64,000 nucleotides of DNA, taken from assembly GCA_024516155.1 (NCBI GenBank), contig JAJJXM010000029.1, forward strand, positions 620,001 to 684,000, written 5' to 3'. Of this stretch, positions 53,174 to 62,325 are shown piece after piece. The stretch is from Pyronema omphalodes (Eukaryota > Ascomycota > Pezizomycetes > Pezizales > Pyronemataceae). Made by a program: the position numbers and the translations under genes. Within the stretch, counting starts at the first letter, position 1. The number at the start of each line of letters is the position of its first letter. The notes below the pieces were generated by a model, which saw only the letters and a list, made by a program, of their open reading frames with translations, ran no database searches and was not told the DNA's origin.

Positions 53174-56100
53174 CTATCCCCTTCTGCGAGGCTTCTCTAG
53201 CCGGGAGTGTGCCCAGGTCGAGGTAGCAACCTTGGTTGCAGAGATAAAGGTGGAAAGAGCCTTGGTGCCGGAGGGGGTGTCCAGAATGGTGTTTAGGTTG
53301 ATCCGAGAGTGTCGTCTGAGTTTGAGGTCCTTCCTGAGTGTGGAGCGAGCGGCCTGGAATTCGGGGCAGCTCAGGAGGAGGTGTCGAGGCGTCTGCGGTG
53401 GATGGATTGGGCAGCTGCAGCTGCGGGAGGGGTATGCGTCGGATGGAGGGTGGGCCAAGCAGTTGAGGAAGTACCCGTGGCCGGTGCGAAGACCCAGGAT
53501 TGCAGTTGATATCCAGCGGGGGTTTTCGGTGTACGCAGTGTCCATTTTGCGGCGGTGTGTGGCGGCGTACGTGCGCGGTCGGGGGGAAGAGGTGAACCAG
53601 GTAGCCCAGTCTTCGGTGTACCTCTCTCGAGCGCGGCGGCGCAGCCAAGTGAGGGATATCGGTATTTGTCGGCGTGGCGGTACTGTTGTCGCCTGTCGGG
53701 CCAGTTCGTCGGCGGCTTCGTTTCCGGGGACGCTAGTGTGTCCTGGGACCCAGTGGATGGTAATTGAGGTACCGTAATCGTGAAGGTCGTGAGCGGTGTT
53801 GTGGATGGCCCAGGCGAGCTCCTGGCCGGGGCCTCGACGGAGGTGAGAGGCTCGACGTATCGCGGCTTGGTTGTCGGTAAAAACGTGGATGTGTTTGTCG
53901 TATAGGTCGTTGCGTCGAATATGTGTCAGGCATGTCCGGAGTCCTTCGTGGATGGCCATAACTTCCGCGTCGAAGACTTCTGTTCTGTCGCCCATGGGCA
54001 CTATGGAGTCGACAGGTCGTGGCAGCCCGTGGGGGATGGTGTATCCTGCGCCTGTTATACCGTCAAGTTGAGAGCCGTCCGTGTACAGTAAGATAGTATC
54101 CGATCGTTGGCGAAGGGCGTGGAGGAGGAGGAGGTGGTCGTCGGCAGCTTCAGCCTTCGGGGAGGAGGAGATGTCGATCGTTAATGTAGGGGCGAGGTCG
54201 TCGTCGGGGATGTTTTGGGAGGTGTCCTCGATTTCGGCGTTTGGTTGGGCCGACGGGGAGAGGGTGCTGATGACGTGCAGGAGGCGGGATGGGGCTTGTC
54301 CTGGGACGTGCCACGGGTGGTCGTACTCGGTGTCCGGGTTGATGGAGGCATCCTCGATACTCGGGGCGGGGAACGAGACGGGGCAGCGTGTGATGATAGG
54401 GTGCGAAGCGGGTAAAGTGAGGGTGCGCAGGGCGTATTTCCGCTGGCGGTTGTCAAGACGTATTGTGACGGGGGGGAGTGCGGATTCATTGTGGAGGGCC
54501 AGGATCGCAGTAGAGGTGAAAGCGTTGAGAATCCTGCGGAGGGCGGTGTTCTGTTGATTCTGGAGGGTGCGGGCAAGGTCTTTTTGTTGGTTCCACCATA
54601 TCTCTGCGCCGTAGTCTGCTCTCGACTGGACACACGCCTGGTAGATTAGTCTTGTAGCAGCGGGGGACAGACCTGTTTCATACCGTGCTAACCTACACAG
54701 TGCGTTCAGAGTTCTTTGCGCGGCGGTTACTCGTCTAGCTACATGTTTTCTAAAGTTAAGTTTCCTATCTAAATACAGGCCTATCCACCTCACAACATCC
54801 GTCTCTCCTCCTTGTGTTCCCGGTGTGATAACTGTACCGTTTGGTAACTTAACTTTTTCCTCCTCAGTGATGCTGTCGGTGCGTGCCCAGTGGAAATGCA
54901 GGAGCTCTGACTTGGCATCGTCAAATGCAAAGGCGTTTGCGTCGGCCCACCGAAAGGCTGTTGTCGTAATGTTCTCAAGTGGGCGGGCGTTCGCTTTTCT
55001 GGTGCGTCCCTGGACGACGATCGCTACGTCGTCAATGTAGCTAGGTGTCCAGGCGTACGGGTGTACCTGCGCTAGTTCGTCGAATAATGGGCGGAGGTAT
55101 AATAAGAAAAGTATGGGGGATGCAGGGGAACCTTGTGGGATGCCTGTTTGCACTGGGCGTTGCGTGTCAGTTCGCCCATCGAACGCTAGAGCGATCGTGC
55201 GATCTGCGAGGAAAGACTGGCACCACGATACTACTGGTCGCGGGCACCCAAGCTGTCGTAATGTTTGTTGGAGGCGGTCAGCAGAGACGTTGTCGAACGC
55301 CCCACGAACATCGAGGAAGAGGGCAGAGGTTAGCATTCCGTGAGATTTCCCAATCTCGACGTCGTGCACCAGCGCCATCGCCGCGTCAATTGCTGATCTC
55401 TGCGGGCGTCCACCTATTTGGTCCCTATGTAGTAAGTCGTGAGAGTCTGCCATCGTGCCTAGGCGAGTGGCCATTAGTTTTTCGAGGGTCTTCCCAAGGC
55501 AGTTTAGGAGCGCAATCGGACGGTATGCCTTTGGATTGCTGTAATCCGGCTTGTTAGGTTTGGCGATAATGACTGTGGTGGCCTGGCGCCAGCATCGCGG
55601 ATGGTAGCCTACCGTCCCTAATGTGGCGTAGAGGTTGTTCATGTGTTCGGGGATGGCAAGGTATGCTTGGCGCAGGCAGGCGAATGTGAGCCCATCGGGT
55701 GCGGGCGCCTTCTTCGGCGAGGAGGAGAATATCGCTGTTTCTACCTCTGTCGGTGTAAAGGTTGTCCACTGCAACTCGCGGCGCGGGGGGAGGACGGACG
55801 GAGGCGGTGGTGGCGGCGGCGGGGGAAACAACTTTTGGAAGGCCTCTACCTTTGCGTCGAAGGAGCTGCAGATTGTTTCTTGGCCGTTTATCATTGCGCG
55901 GAGGTTTGGTGTTAGCTGAGCACGCCGAGGGTTGGTGTACCTAAGCGCCTGCCACACATCAGGTCCTTCGGCTTGGGAAAGATATTCCTTCCACTTTGCA
56001 TCTTTCGCCGTTCGAATGGTCCTGTAGTATTCGTTTCGGTGTTGTTTGTAGTTTAGGTGGGATCTATCGTCACGTTTGCGTTTCCACTTACGTCTTGCTT

Positions 56101-57092
56101 TGGTCATCTTTTTCCTTGCCTCGGTGACTTCTGCGGTCCACCATCTTTTCGATTGTGGGGTCACTTGTAGTACGGGGGTGGACGTAGTCGCGGCATTAAG
56201 GATGGCATCACGTATTGACTCCGCCCACGCATCGAGGTTGTCTGTGGTAGGGTGGTTGGTATTGTGTCCATGATGGTGTGAGGGCTGAGCACGAGGCACG
56301 GAGGGTTTCGGCGAAGAGCTCCCAATCCGTCTTTTTCCAGTTCAGTCGGTTTGTTGGGGGGGTTGTTTCAGCGTCTGGGTGGGTTGTGTGCACTTCGAAA
56401 CTTATGACTTCATGGTCAGATCCCGTAGCGTTGTCGTCGTCAATTGCCCAGTTGATTCTTTCCTCTGCCATGTGGGGCGATGCTAGGGTCAGGTCGAGGA
56501 CGGAAGAACTGCGGCCTTGGTTGTAGTAGTAGGTGGGAATGTCAGGGACGGACACGAGGGTCCAGTCTCGTTGTTCGATGAGGTCAACTATTTCGGTGGC
56601 GCGGATGGGGGAACGTGTGGAGGAGTTCCACAGGGCATGGTGAGCGTTGAGGTCACCTGTGATGATGCACCTGCGGGGGAGGGGGAGGGGGGTGAGGGCT
56701 CTCGGGATGGTATAAATATTGCTTTCGGGGTGTTTTTCGTTGTACATATTAAGAAGAAAGAAAGAAGGAATTAAGTCGGTGCCTACCTCAAGGACCTGGA
56801 GGTCAGGATCCGCGCATATATCGGTGCGCTGAGAAACCCTGAGGTATGGGTTTGTCCTGGTCACATAGGCGGCTGTTCTGTTGGTGGTTCTATCGCCACG
56901 CGGTCGCAAGACCAGTGTGAACGATGGGTGTGTGGTGGCGTATGTTATGTCGGTAATGTGGATTTCTTGTATTAGGATTATGTCGGCTGTGTTGTGTGCG
57001 CTATTCAGCAGCGCATCGAGTGCTGTTCGTTGTCGGTTCACGTTGTGGGAGACGATCCGTATGGTTGCTGCCAGTCTGTTGTAGCTAGACAT
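53174..57092 (-). pseudogene. LINE-B B3 ORF2 (APE, RT, RNase H), one 2-nt deletion
   Basis: From ATG 57092 (overlapping the ORF1 stop by eight bases) the APE domain is normal through GSDHEVISF. Near 56257 two bases are missing relative to B1 and B2 (TPSWTQYRNHP region), shifting the frame. The original frame is then open to the stop at 53174: RT with YRPIALLNCLGKTLEK, FLDVRGAFDNVS and SYIDDVA, RNase H with YTDGSQLDG, EVFDAEV, FTDNQAA and GHTSVPGNEAAD, and the CSCPIHPPQTPRHLLLSCP knuckle. The late codon mutated in B2 is intact here. One indel inactivates it. Confidence 0.9.
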
Positions 57093-58777
57093 GGGCGTTC
57101 ATCTCAGTGTCTCTGTCGGCTGGGTTGGGTGGGGCGGCGGCGGGGTTTTGTGACGCTGTCCAGGCTTCTTTGAATATGCGGATGCGTACGGGGCATTGCT
57201 TGCTGAAGCCTGGGTGGTCGAGGTCGGCGAGGTTGGCGTCCGCGCAGTTTTTGCAATGGTATCTAGTGTGCTCACAACTCTTACCTTTGCTTTGGGGGCA
57301 GTCGTTGCAGGCGTGGTCGTCCGTGGGGTGGTTCTGGCCGCAGATGCCGCAGGTGGGGCCTTGCGGTCCAGTGCAGTGGTGTAGTGGTGGCCAAAGAGCA
57401 AGCAGCGCCGACACTGGTCGGTCCGTCGGGCAGAGTGGTACTCGGTGACTCTTCGGGGCTTGAAGAGTACCGTGACTCGTTTGCGCTTCAGGAGTGCGAG
57501 CTCTTCGGCGGTACGTACCGCAATAACCACACTGGACGCTTCCTTGCCCACACGTTTCTCCGCGGTCGTCATATATCGGGGGGGTTGCGCCAGGGTGACC
57601 GGTCCGTTGCTGCGTTCGATCTCCTCCTGGAGGAAGCGCATTCCGTCGGGGGAGTCGGGGTATTGGCTCGTGGGGATTCCATGAACTGCGAGCTTATACC
57701 ACCGCTCGTTCAGGCGGGGTGCGGCGATGGAGGTGTTGACTTGTCGCGTCGCTGTGTGTATGGTCCCTAGGTTCTCGGTCAGCTCGGATTCAGTGGTGCC
57801 GTCTGTCATGGTCACGATGAGGTTTCCTGATGTGGCTTGTCTGATCGTGGCGACAGCCATGTGAGGCGGCGCCTGTGTCTGGGTGAGTGCAGGGTTGATC
57901 GCCCTTCCCAGTTGGGCTTTGGTATTGACGTCGATTTCCGCAGGGTGTGGGAAGGGCAGGATGATTTCCTGGGGGCGGGTTCGGGGCTGTCGTTTCATGA
58001 CGGGGCGAGTAGTGGCGGGTGTGGGGTTGGTGGGGGGGGGTTGGCTTTGAGGAGAGTTTTGGTCTTGGAGGGGTCCGCCCACGGCGCCGAGGGTGCGTTG
58101 GAGGGGCGGGTTGTAGTCCGGGGTGCGTCGATGGGGATGGCGATGTTGTTGCTGCGCAAGATTCCTTCGAGCATGTGGCATCTCGCCATCCAATGGTGTA
58201 TGTCGTTGGCGGTGGGCGTGGTGGCGGGTGCGGTGTCGGGGGCGGTCGGGGGGTTGTCGGCGAGGTGGTCGGTTCGGGGCTGGGTGTTGGTTCGGTGTAG
58301 TTTGTCGATGCGTTTGGTAACTGTTTCGAGGCGTTGGTTCATCGGGCGGAGGAGATCCATGATGGTCGTCTTGATCAGTTCGGATAAGGTCGCGAGGTTG
58401 ACGTCGGAAGTAGTTATTGCGTGCTGGCTGTCGTTGAGGTTCAGGTCAGAGTCGGATTCGGAGTCGGTGTCGGGGCAGCTGTCAGTGTCCATAGCGGTCG
58501 GCATTGTTTCGGCGGGGGTCCCATCGAGGTTCACGGGGGTGTTTGTTTCCGGTCGGGTGGCATTTTTGCGGAGGAGGTCGAGGCCAAGTCTAGAGTCGGA
58601 TTTTTTGGTGGGGCGTTTGGTGACTTTTCCGGAGACGGTCGTTGATTTCTTAGAGGTCGCGATGGCGGAGGAGCCAGCGTGCGGGGCGTTGATTCGGGAA
58701 AGCTCGTCGGGGCTAAAAATATTCTCGGGTACCTGCATACGCGAGGGCGTGGCGGGGATGGGTGCGTTAGCGTCCAT
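57085..58777 (-). pseudogene. LINE-B B3 ORF1, mosaic middle region, two frameshifts
   Basis: ATG 58777. The first 120 or so residues match B1/B2, then a segment (DLLRPMNQRLETVTKRIDKL, HHWMARCHMLEGILRSNNIA) differs and instead matches the fragment at 10398-10696. After NPAEIDV-like HPAEIDVNTKAQLG the B1/B2 sequence resumes. Frame changes lie at the 9-C run (58032-58040) and at about 57377, where one base is missing within the first zinc knuckle (HHYTNC region). The following knuckles and the end NAHV are recovered in the frame ending at 57085. Confidence 0.85.
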
Positions 58778-59258
58778 CGCTTAACCGGTGGTGAGGTAAG
58801 CGATGGCGAAGAGTCACGTGAGGATGCTCTTGCTAAGCGAGCACGAAAATTTCTCGCGAGGAAAGGGGTCCGGAGGGGGGGAAATTTGGGGGATCACCAC
58901 AACCAGTGCTGCTGGTGGGGGGGGGATTTGGGGGGGGGGGGGGGATTTCGGTATGCCGAAACCGAAAATAAGGTCGGTTTGATGATTGGGGGGGCGGGTG
59001 GTGGAGCGGCGTTGATGAAAGTGCCCGGAATCCGGCCCGGAGGTCCCAGAATCGCGTTTTTCCGCTGAATCTCAACGGTAAACGGTAGCTGGGTTCCGAA
59101 AATCGAGATTCGGGGTAATTCCGAGGTAAGAAGTCGATTGCCGATTCGAAAATCGGGGAAATTGTTGTTGTTGTCGCAAATGCAGGGGGGGGTCAGCGGT
59201 TGCTGTGTGGTGTTCCTTCGTTGTGTAGAGCTATGATTGGTGTCGGAGCTCCTCTGGG

Positions 59259-59371
59259 GGTTCAGGCCCGGGATACTAACATAATTATTCATTCACCTGT
59301 CGAGTTTGCCACATTCTGCATAGCGTAATATATGTTACCAATTCCATCTTCACACATTCTAGGGTGTGACA
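59259..59371. other. Continuation of the unassigned host stretch right of B3
   Basis: About 110 bases (GGTTCAGGCCCGGGATACT onward) that should be contiguous with 51694-52340 before the B3 insertion. Nothing recognisable. Confidence 0.4.
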
Positions 59372-59570
59372 CCTTGAATCTGACGACGCTAGATGAAAAA
59401 CTGCACGGCGAGACTTGGGAGACTACACTCCTACCCACATTGACAGCTCTGGGGCTTACCCAGTATGGACCTGGCATCACCCCCAGGTTCTTAACATTGA
59501 ATTTGATTTGTAGATTCCGCCAGGACCTTACGGTTGGATGCTTGTATGAATAAATCAATAAATAAATAAG
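59372..59570 (+). mobile_element. Diverged T-type 3' end fragment
   Basis: Aligns with the last 200 bases of E1 (GACGACGCT, CTCTGGGGC, TACCCAGT, GTAGATTCCGCCA, ACCTTACGGTTGGATG) with many differences, and ends in an (AAAT)n tail. The hairpin outer stem is degraded, so this is an old remnant. Confidence 0.75.
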
Positions 59571-59641
59571 CATCGCTGATGTTGCGTATGGCTTCATCGA
59601 GGGTATTGAAGCGTCTCTGTGTCCTGATGGATCTGTTATAT

Positions 59642-59654
59642 CCCCAGGAAGCTG
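59642..59654. repeat. TSD of E12 (CCCCAGGAAGCTG), second copy 61463-61475
   Basis: Exact 13-base direct repeat of E13 sequence. Confidence 0.93.
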
Positions 59655-61462
59655 ACCCCACCTCACGAAATGTCGCCAAAACAACGACAGAACAACGCCC
59701 AACGATCGAAACGGTCCCAAAACGCGTACAATGTTCTAGCCGACCTTCCTCATAATGGATCTACTCCTACTTTTGATGGAAGAGATGGAAAAGTTGATGA
59801 AGTTGATGGAAACTTCGCTGGAAAACCCTTCCAGAGCGTGGTCTTGGCACGATCACCAGTTCCTTCGGCTTCAACATCGCAGCAACAGGCGACAACTGAA
59901 CACAGCCGGTTTAGTAACTACCGTCGCTTAATGGTATCTGCAATTAATAAGGCAGTCGCAGTTGACGACAACTATGCCACCCTAGATCAACTGTTTATAG
60001 ACAACTACACCGAATTCACTGGAGCCAGCTTCCTGGGGATACAACAGATCCACCAGGACACACAGCGCCGCTTCAATACCCTCGATGACACCATACGCAA
60101 CAACAGCGATGCGATGCGCCTCAGATTCGACGTCATGATGTCGAAATTCAGCATTCTGCTGGACGAAAACGCGAACCTGCGCGCAGCATATAACTCTACA
60201 CAGGCTGAAACAGCGGCTCTCAAGGCTGCTGTGGACGCCCTGACGAGGAAAATCGACGAACAGCAACAAGTCATCTCGGCGCCCCCCTCACCGAACCTCA
60301 CGGCCTCTTCCTCAGCGATGGAAGAGATGACTATGCAACTGTCCGTCGTCCAACATGACATTCAGGATGTCCTGGACGCTGTTCGCAACCCTCCTGGCAA
60401 GAGAAAGCGAAGGGGAAGCGACCAGAACACCGAACCCACCTCACCGACAAACAGAAGACCGGTGAACCACAAACCGAGAGCGGCATCACCGGTGCGAAGC
60501 CTGATGCACTCAAAACATGCGACTACCGCCGCCCAGGACAAGCTTGATGCCCTCAAGCCTATGTCCCCCCTACCTCTCCTCCCGATCACGTCGACCGAAG
60601 CGACACCGGAACCTCACCCTGACAGTCCATCTGCTCAGGACACACCTCTACCCGACGCCCCAAGCACTGCCCCTGCTGAGACCGACGGATGGAAGACTGT
60701 GGAGGCAAAGGCTAAACAGAGGAAGAAGCCGAAAGCGAAGGAGACGACACCTACGGCAGCGACACCCAGCAAGACCCCTACAACAAAGAATGGTGGCCGG
60801 GGAAAGAATACCCACCAACCCAGAACGACAACCTCCTCTGCAAAGAAGACTTGGGCAGAAGTCGTCAAGAGCGGAGGCATCAACGTCCAGATTGTGCTTG
60901 GGAATGGCAATCTTGGACTGACAACACCACCGACAAGAAGGGGAGAGAGGCGAGGGGGAGCAGCGAGAAGGATGAGGAAGAAGGAAGGAGAAGGGGAGAG
61001 AGGGGAGGAGAAGAGGGGCAGGGCGGGCCCGGGTGTCCCAAAGGGCAAAGAGTCAGGAGACACCGGCGGAGGAGGTGAGAGAGGAGAGGAGAGTGGGGGC
61101 ACGGGTGGCCCGGCGGATGTTTAACTTTGCTTTGGTTTCGTTTTTGCTTTGTGGAGGAAATAAAGGAGGAAAAATGGTTAAAAATGGGAGGGGAAGGGAG
61201 GAGGAAAGGGAGGAGCCCGGCGAGGCGGCCTCTGTGCAAGCAGGGCACTTGGAACATCAGACGCGCTTGGACAAGAAACCCCCGTAGTAACAGTGGGGAC
61301 AGACCCCACAACCACAACGATCAAGAGGAGGAGACTGGTAGAGGTGGAGACTGGGTTTTTGCTTTTACATTTCTTTCTTCTTCTCTTTTGTATTTATCTG
61401 TCCCTTGTCATAACCTTTGGGTTGCAAACAAGTAATGAGAGAACAAACAACAAACAAACAAA
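59655..61462 (+). mobile_element. E12: ORF1-only element, 5'-truncated just before ATG, K-type 3' end
   Basis: Starts 15 bases before the ATG, ends in the hairpin (61404-61432, loop TTTG) and an (AAAC)n tail. The 13-bp TSD shows an independent insertion although the leader is absent. Confidence 0.92.
59670..61124 (+). CDS. E12 ORF1-only protein, 484 aa, intact
   Basis: Open from ATG to TAA. The variable segment is YRRLMVSAINKAVAVDDNYA, nearly that of E4. Coiled coil 130-200 with KFSILLDENANLRAAYNST, close to E9 in this part, so copies mix sub-regions. NLS-like GKRKRRGSDQ, KTWAEVVKSGG and the Gly/Arg/Glu tail (ending GGPADV instead of GGPAAV) are present. With no leader, the copy probably has no promoter, although the frame is whole, which shows that the insertion is recent. 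Confidence 0.78.
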   Translation: MSPKQRQNNAQRSKRSQNAYNVLADLPHNGSTPTFDGRDGKVDEVDGNFAGKPFQSVVLARSPVPSASTSQQQATTEHSRFSNYRRLMVSAINKAVAVDDNYATLDQLFIDNYTEFTGASFLGIQQIHQDTQRRFNTLDDTIRNNSDAMRLRFDVMMSKFSILLDENANLRAAYNSTQAETAALKAAVDALTRKIDEQQQVISAPPSPNLTASSSAMEEMTMQLSVVQHDIQDVLDAVRNPPGKRKRRGSDQNTEPTSPTNRRPVNHKPRAASPVRSLMHSKHATTAAQDKLDALKPMSPLPLLPITSTEATPEPHPDSPSAQDTPLPDAPSTAPAETDGWKTVEAKAKQRKKPKAKETTPTAATPSKTPTTKNGGRGKNTHQPRTTTSSAKKTWAEVVKSGGINVQIVLGNGNLGLTTPPTRRGERRGGAARRMRKKEGEGERGEEKRGRAGPGVPKGKESGDTGGGGERGEESGGTGGPADV

Positions 61463-61704
61463 CCCCAGGAAGCTGGCTCCAGTGAGTTCAGCATAGTTGC
61501 CTCTAAACAGTTGATCGAGCGTGACATAGTTGTTATTAACTGCGACTGCCTGATTAATCGCCGATACACACCAGCGACGGTAGTTACTGAACCGGCTGTG
61601 TTCAGTTGTCGCATGTTGCTGGTTTGTTGAAGCCGAAGGAACTGGTGATCTTGCCAAGACTACGCTCTGGAAGGGCTTTCCAGCGAAGTTTCCATCAACT
61701 TCAT

Positions 61705-61993
61705 CTTACATTCCACCGCCGGAACTCAAGCACTGTCTGCTATGATCTCAGAGACCAAGATCGCCACTGCGGAGTGGGCTCATGCAAGGTTAAGTAAACT
61801 CCCCACTCAGGAGGACACATCTGCTACGCTGACAACAGACTGGGGGACGCTGCTGGACCTGACGGACGAGCACGCGGTTACCGATAATAATTAAAAAAGA
61901 AAAAAAAAAATTGAATGATGAAAGAAAGTAGGATGAGGACAGAGGGAGGGAAAAGCGGGGAGGCGAGGACAGAGAGAGAGATGAGGGAGAGGT
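61705..61993 (+). pseudogene. LINE-A-like ORF2 C-terminus and start of 3' UTR (remnant)
   Basis: Translation from 61705 gives GTQALSAMISETKIATAEWA, HARLSKLPTQ, then TTDWGTLLDLTDEHAVTDNN and a TAA at about 61891-61893. LINE-A reads GTKALSDMISATKIATAEWA and TTGWGTLLDEDDEHAPT at its end, so this is the last 63 codons or so of a related but diverged LINE-A ORF2. An A-tract and a purine-rich stretch follow, as in LINE-A, and stop at 61993. Confidence 0.8.
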
Positions 61994-62325
61994 TTGTTCG
62001 TGTGTTTGTTGGTTTATTCATGACTTGTTTGAAACCCGAAGGTTATGACAAGAGACAGATAAATACAAAGAAAGAAAGAAAAGGAAACGCAAAAGTAGAA
62101 ACCCCTGTCTCCACCTCTGCCCTATTCCTCCTCCCTGCGCTGCATTGTTGTGGGGTCTGTCCCCACTTACACTGATGGGGGTTTGTTGTCCGAAGGCGTC
62201 AAAAATAGTTCCGGGCGACGTGTCTGCGCAGAGGCCGCCTCGCCAGGCTCCTCCCTTTCCACCTCCCTTCCCCTCCCATTTTTGACCATTTTCCCGCCTC
62301 ATCTCCTCCACAAAGCAAAAACCGC
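61994..62325 (-). mobile_element. Diverged K-type 3' UTR fragment (minus)
   Basis: Read on the minus strand it holds the shared core (CCCGCC/GGCGGG region, GAGGCGGCC), GTGGGGACAGACCCCAC, the hairpin (62024-62052) and a decayed TTTG tail. It has many differences from the K type of LINE-B, so it is old. Confidence 0.75.

Larger units (their letters stand above)
52341..59244 (-). mobile_element. LINE-B copy B3 (minus), full length, variant ORF1, 32-nt 5' extra
   Basis: The TTTG tail and hairpin (52367-52395) are at the left. The LINE-B 5' terminus ends at about 59212. Between it and the TSD lie about 32 bases (59213-59244) not found in B1 or B2. ORF1 and ORF2 are frameshifted. The A-tract after ORF2 (about 53057-53090) is interrupted. 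Confidence 0.92.
59571..61704 (-). mobile_element. E13: internal fragment of an ORF1-only element (minus), host of E12
   Basis: Native parts 59571-59654 and 61463-61704 join through the E12 TSD. They encode on the minus strand residues from about GNFAGKPFQS through the variable segment (YRRWCVSAINQAVAVNNNYV) to TQ/FNTLDEAIRNISD. Both ends of the element are missing, and it carries small indels. Confidence 0.8.

Noticed and set aside
59571..59670. Twin-priming 5' inversion of E12 (minus fragment directly before a plus element)
   Set aside because: The same minus fragment continues after the E12 tail and a 13-bp TSD is present, so E12 simply inserted into E13.
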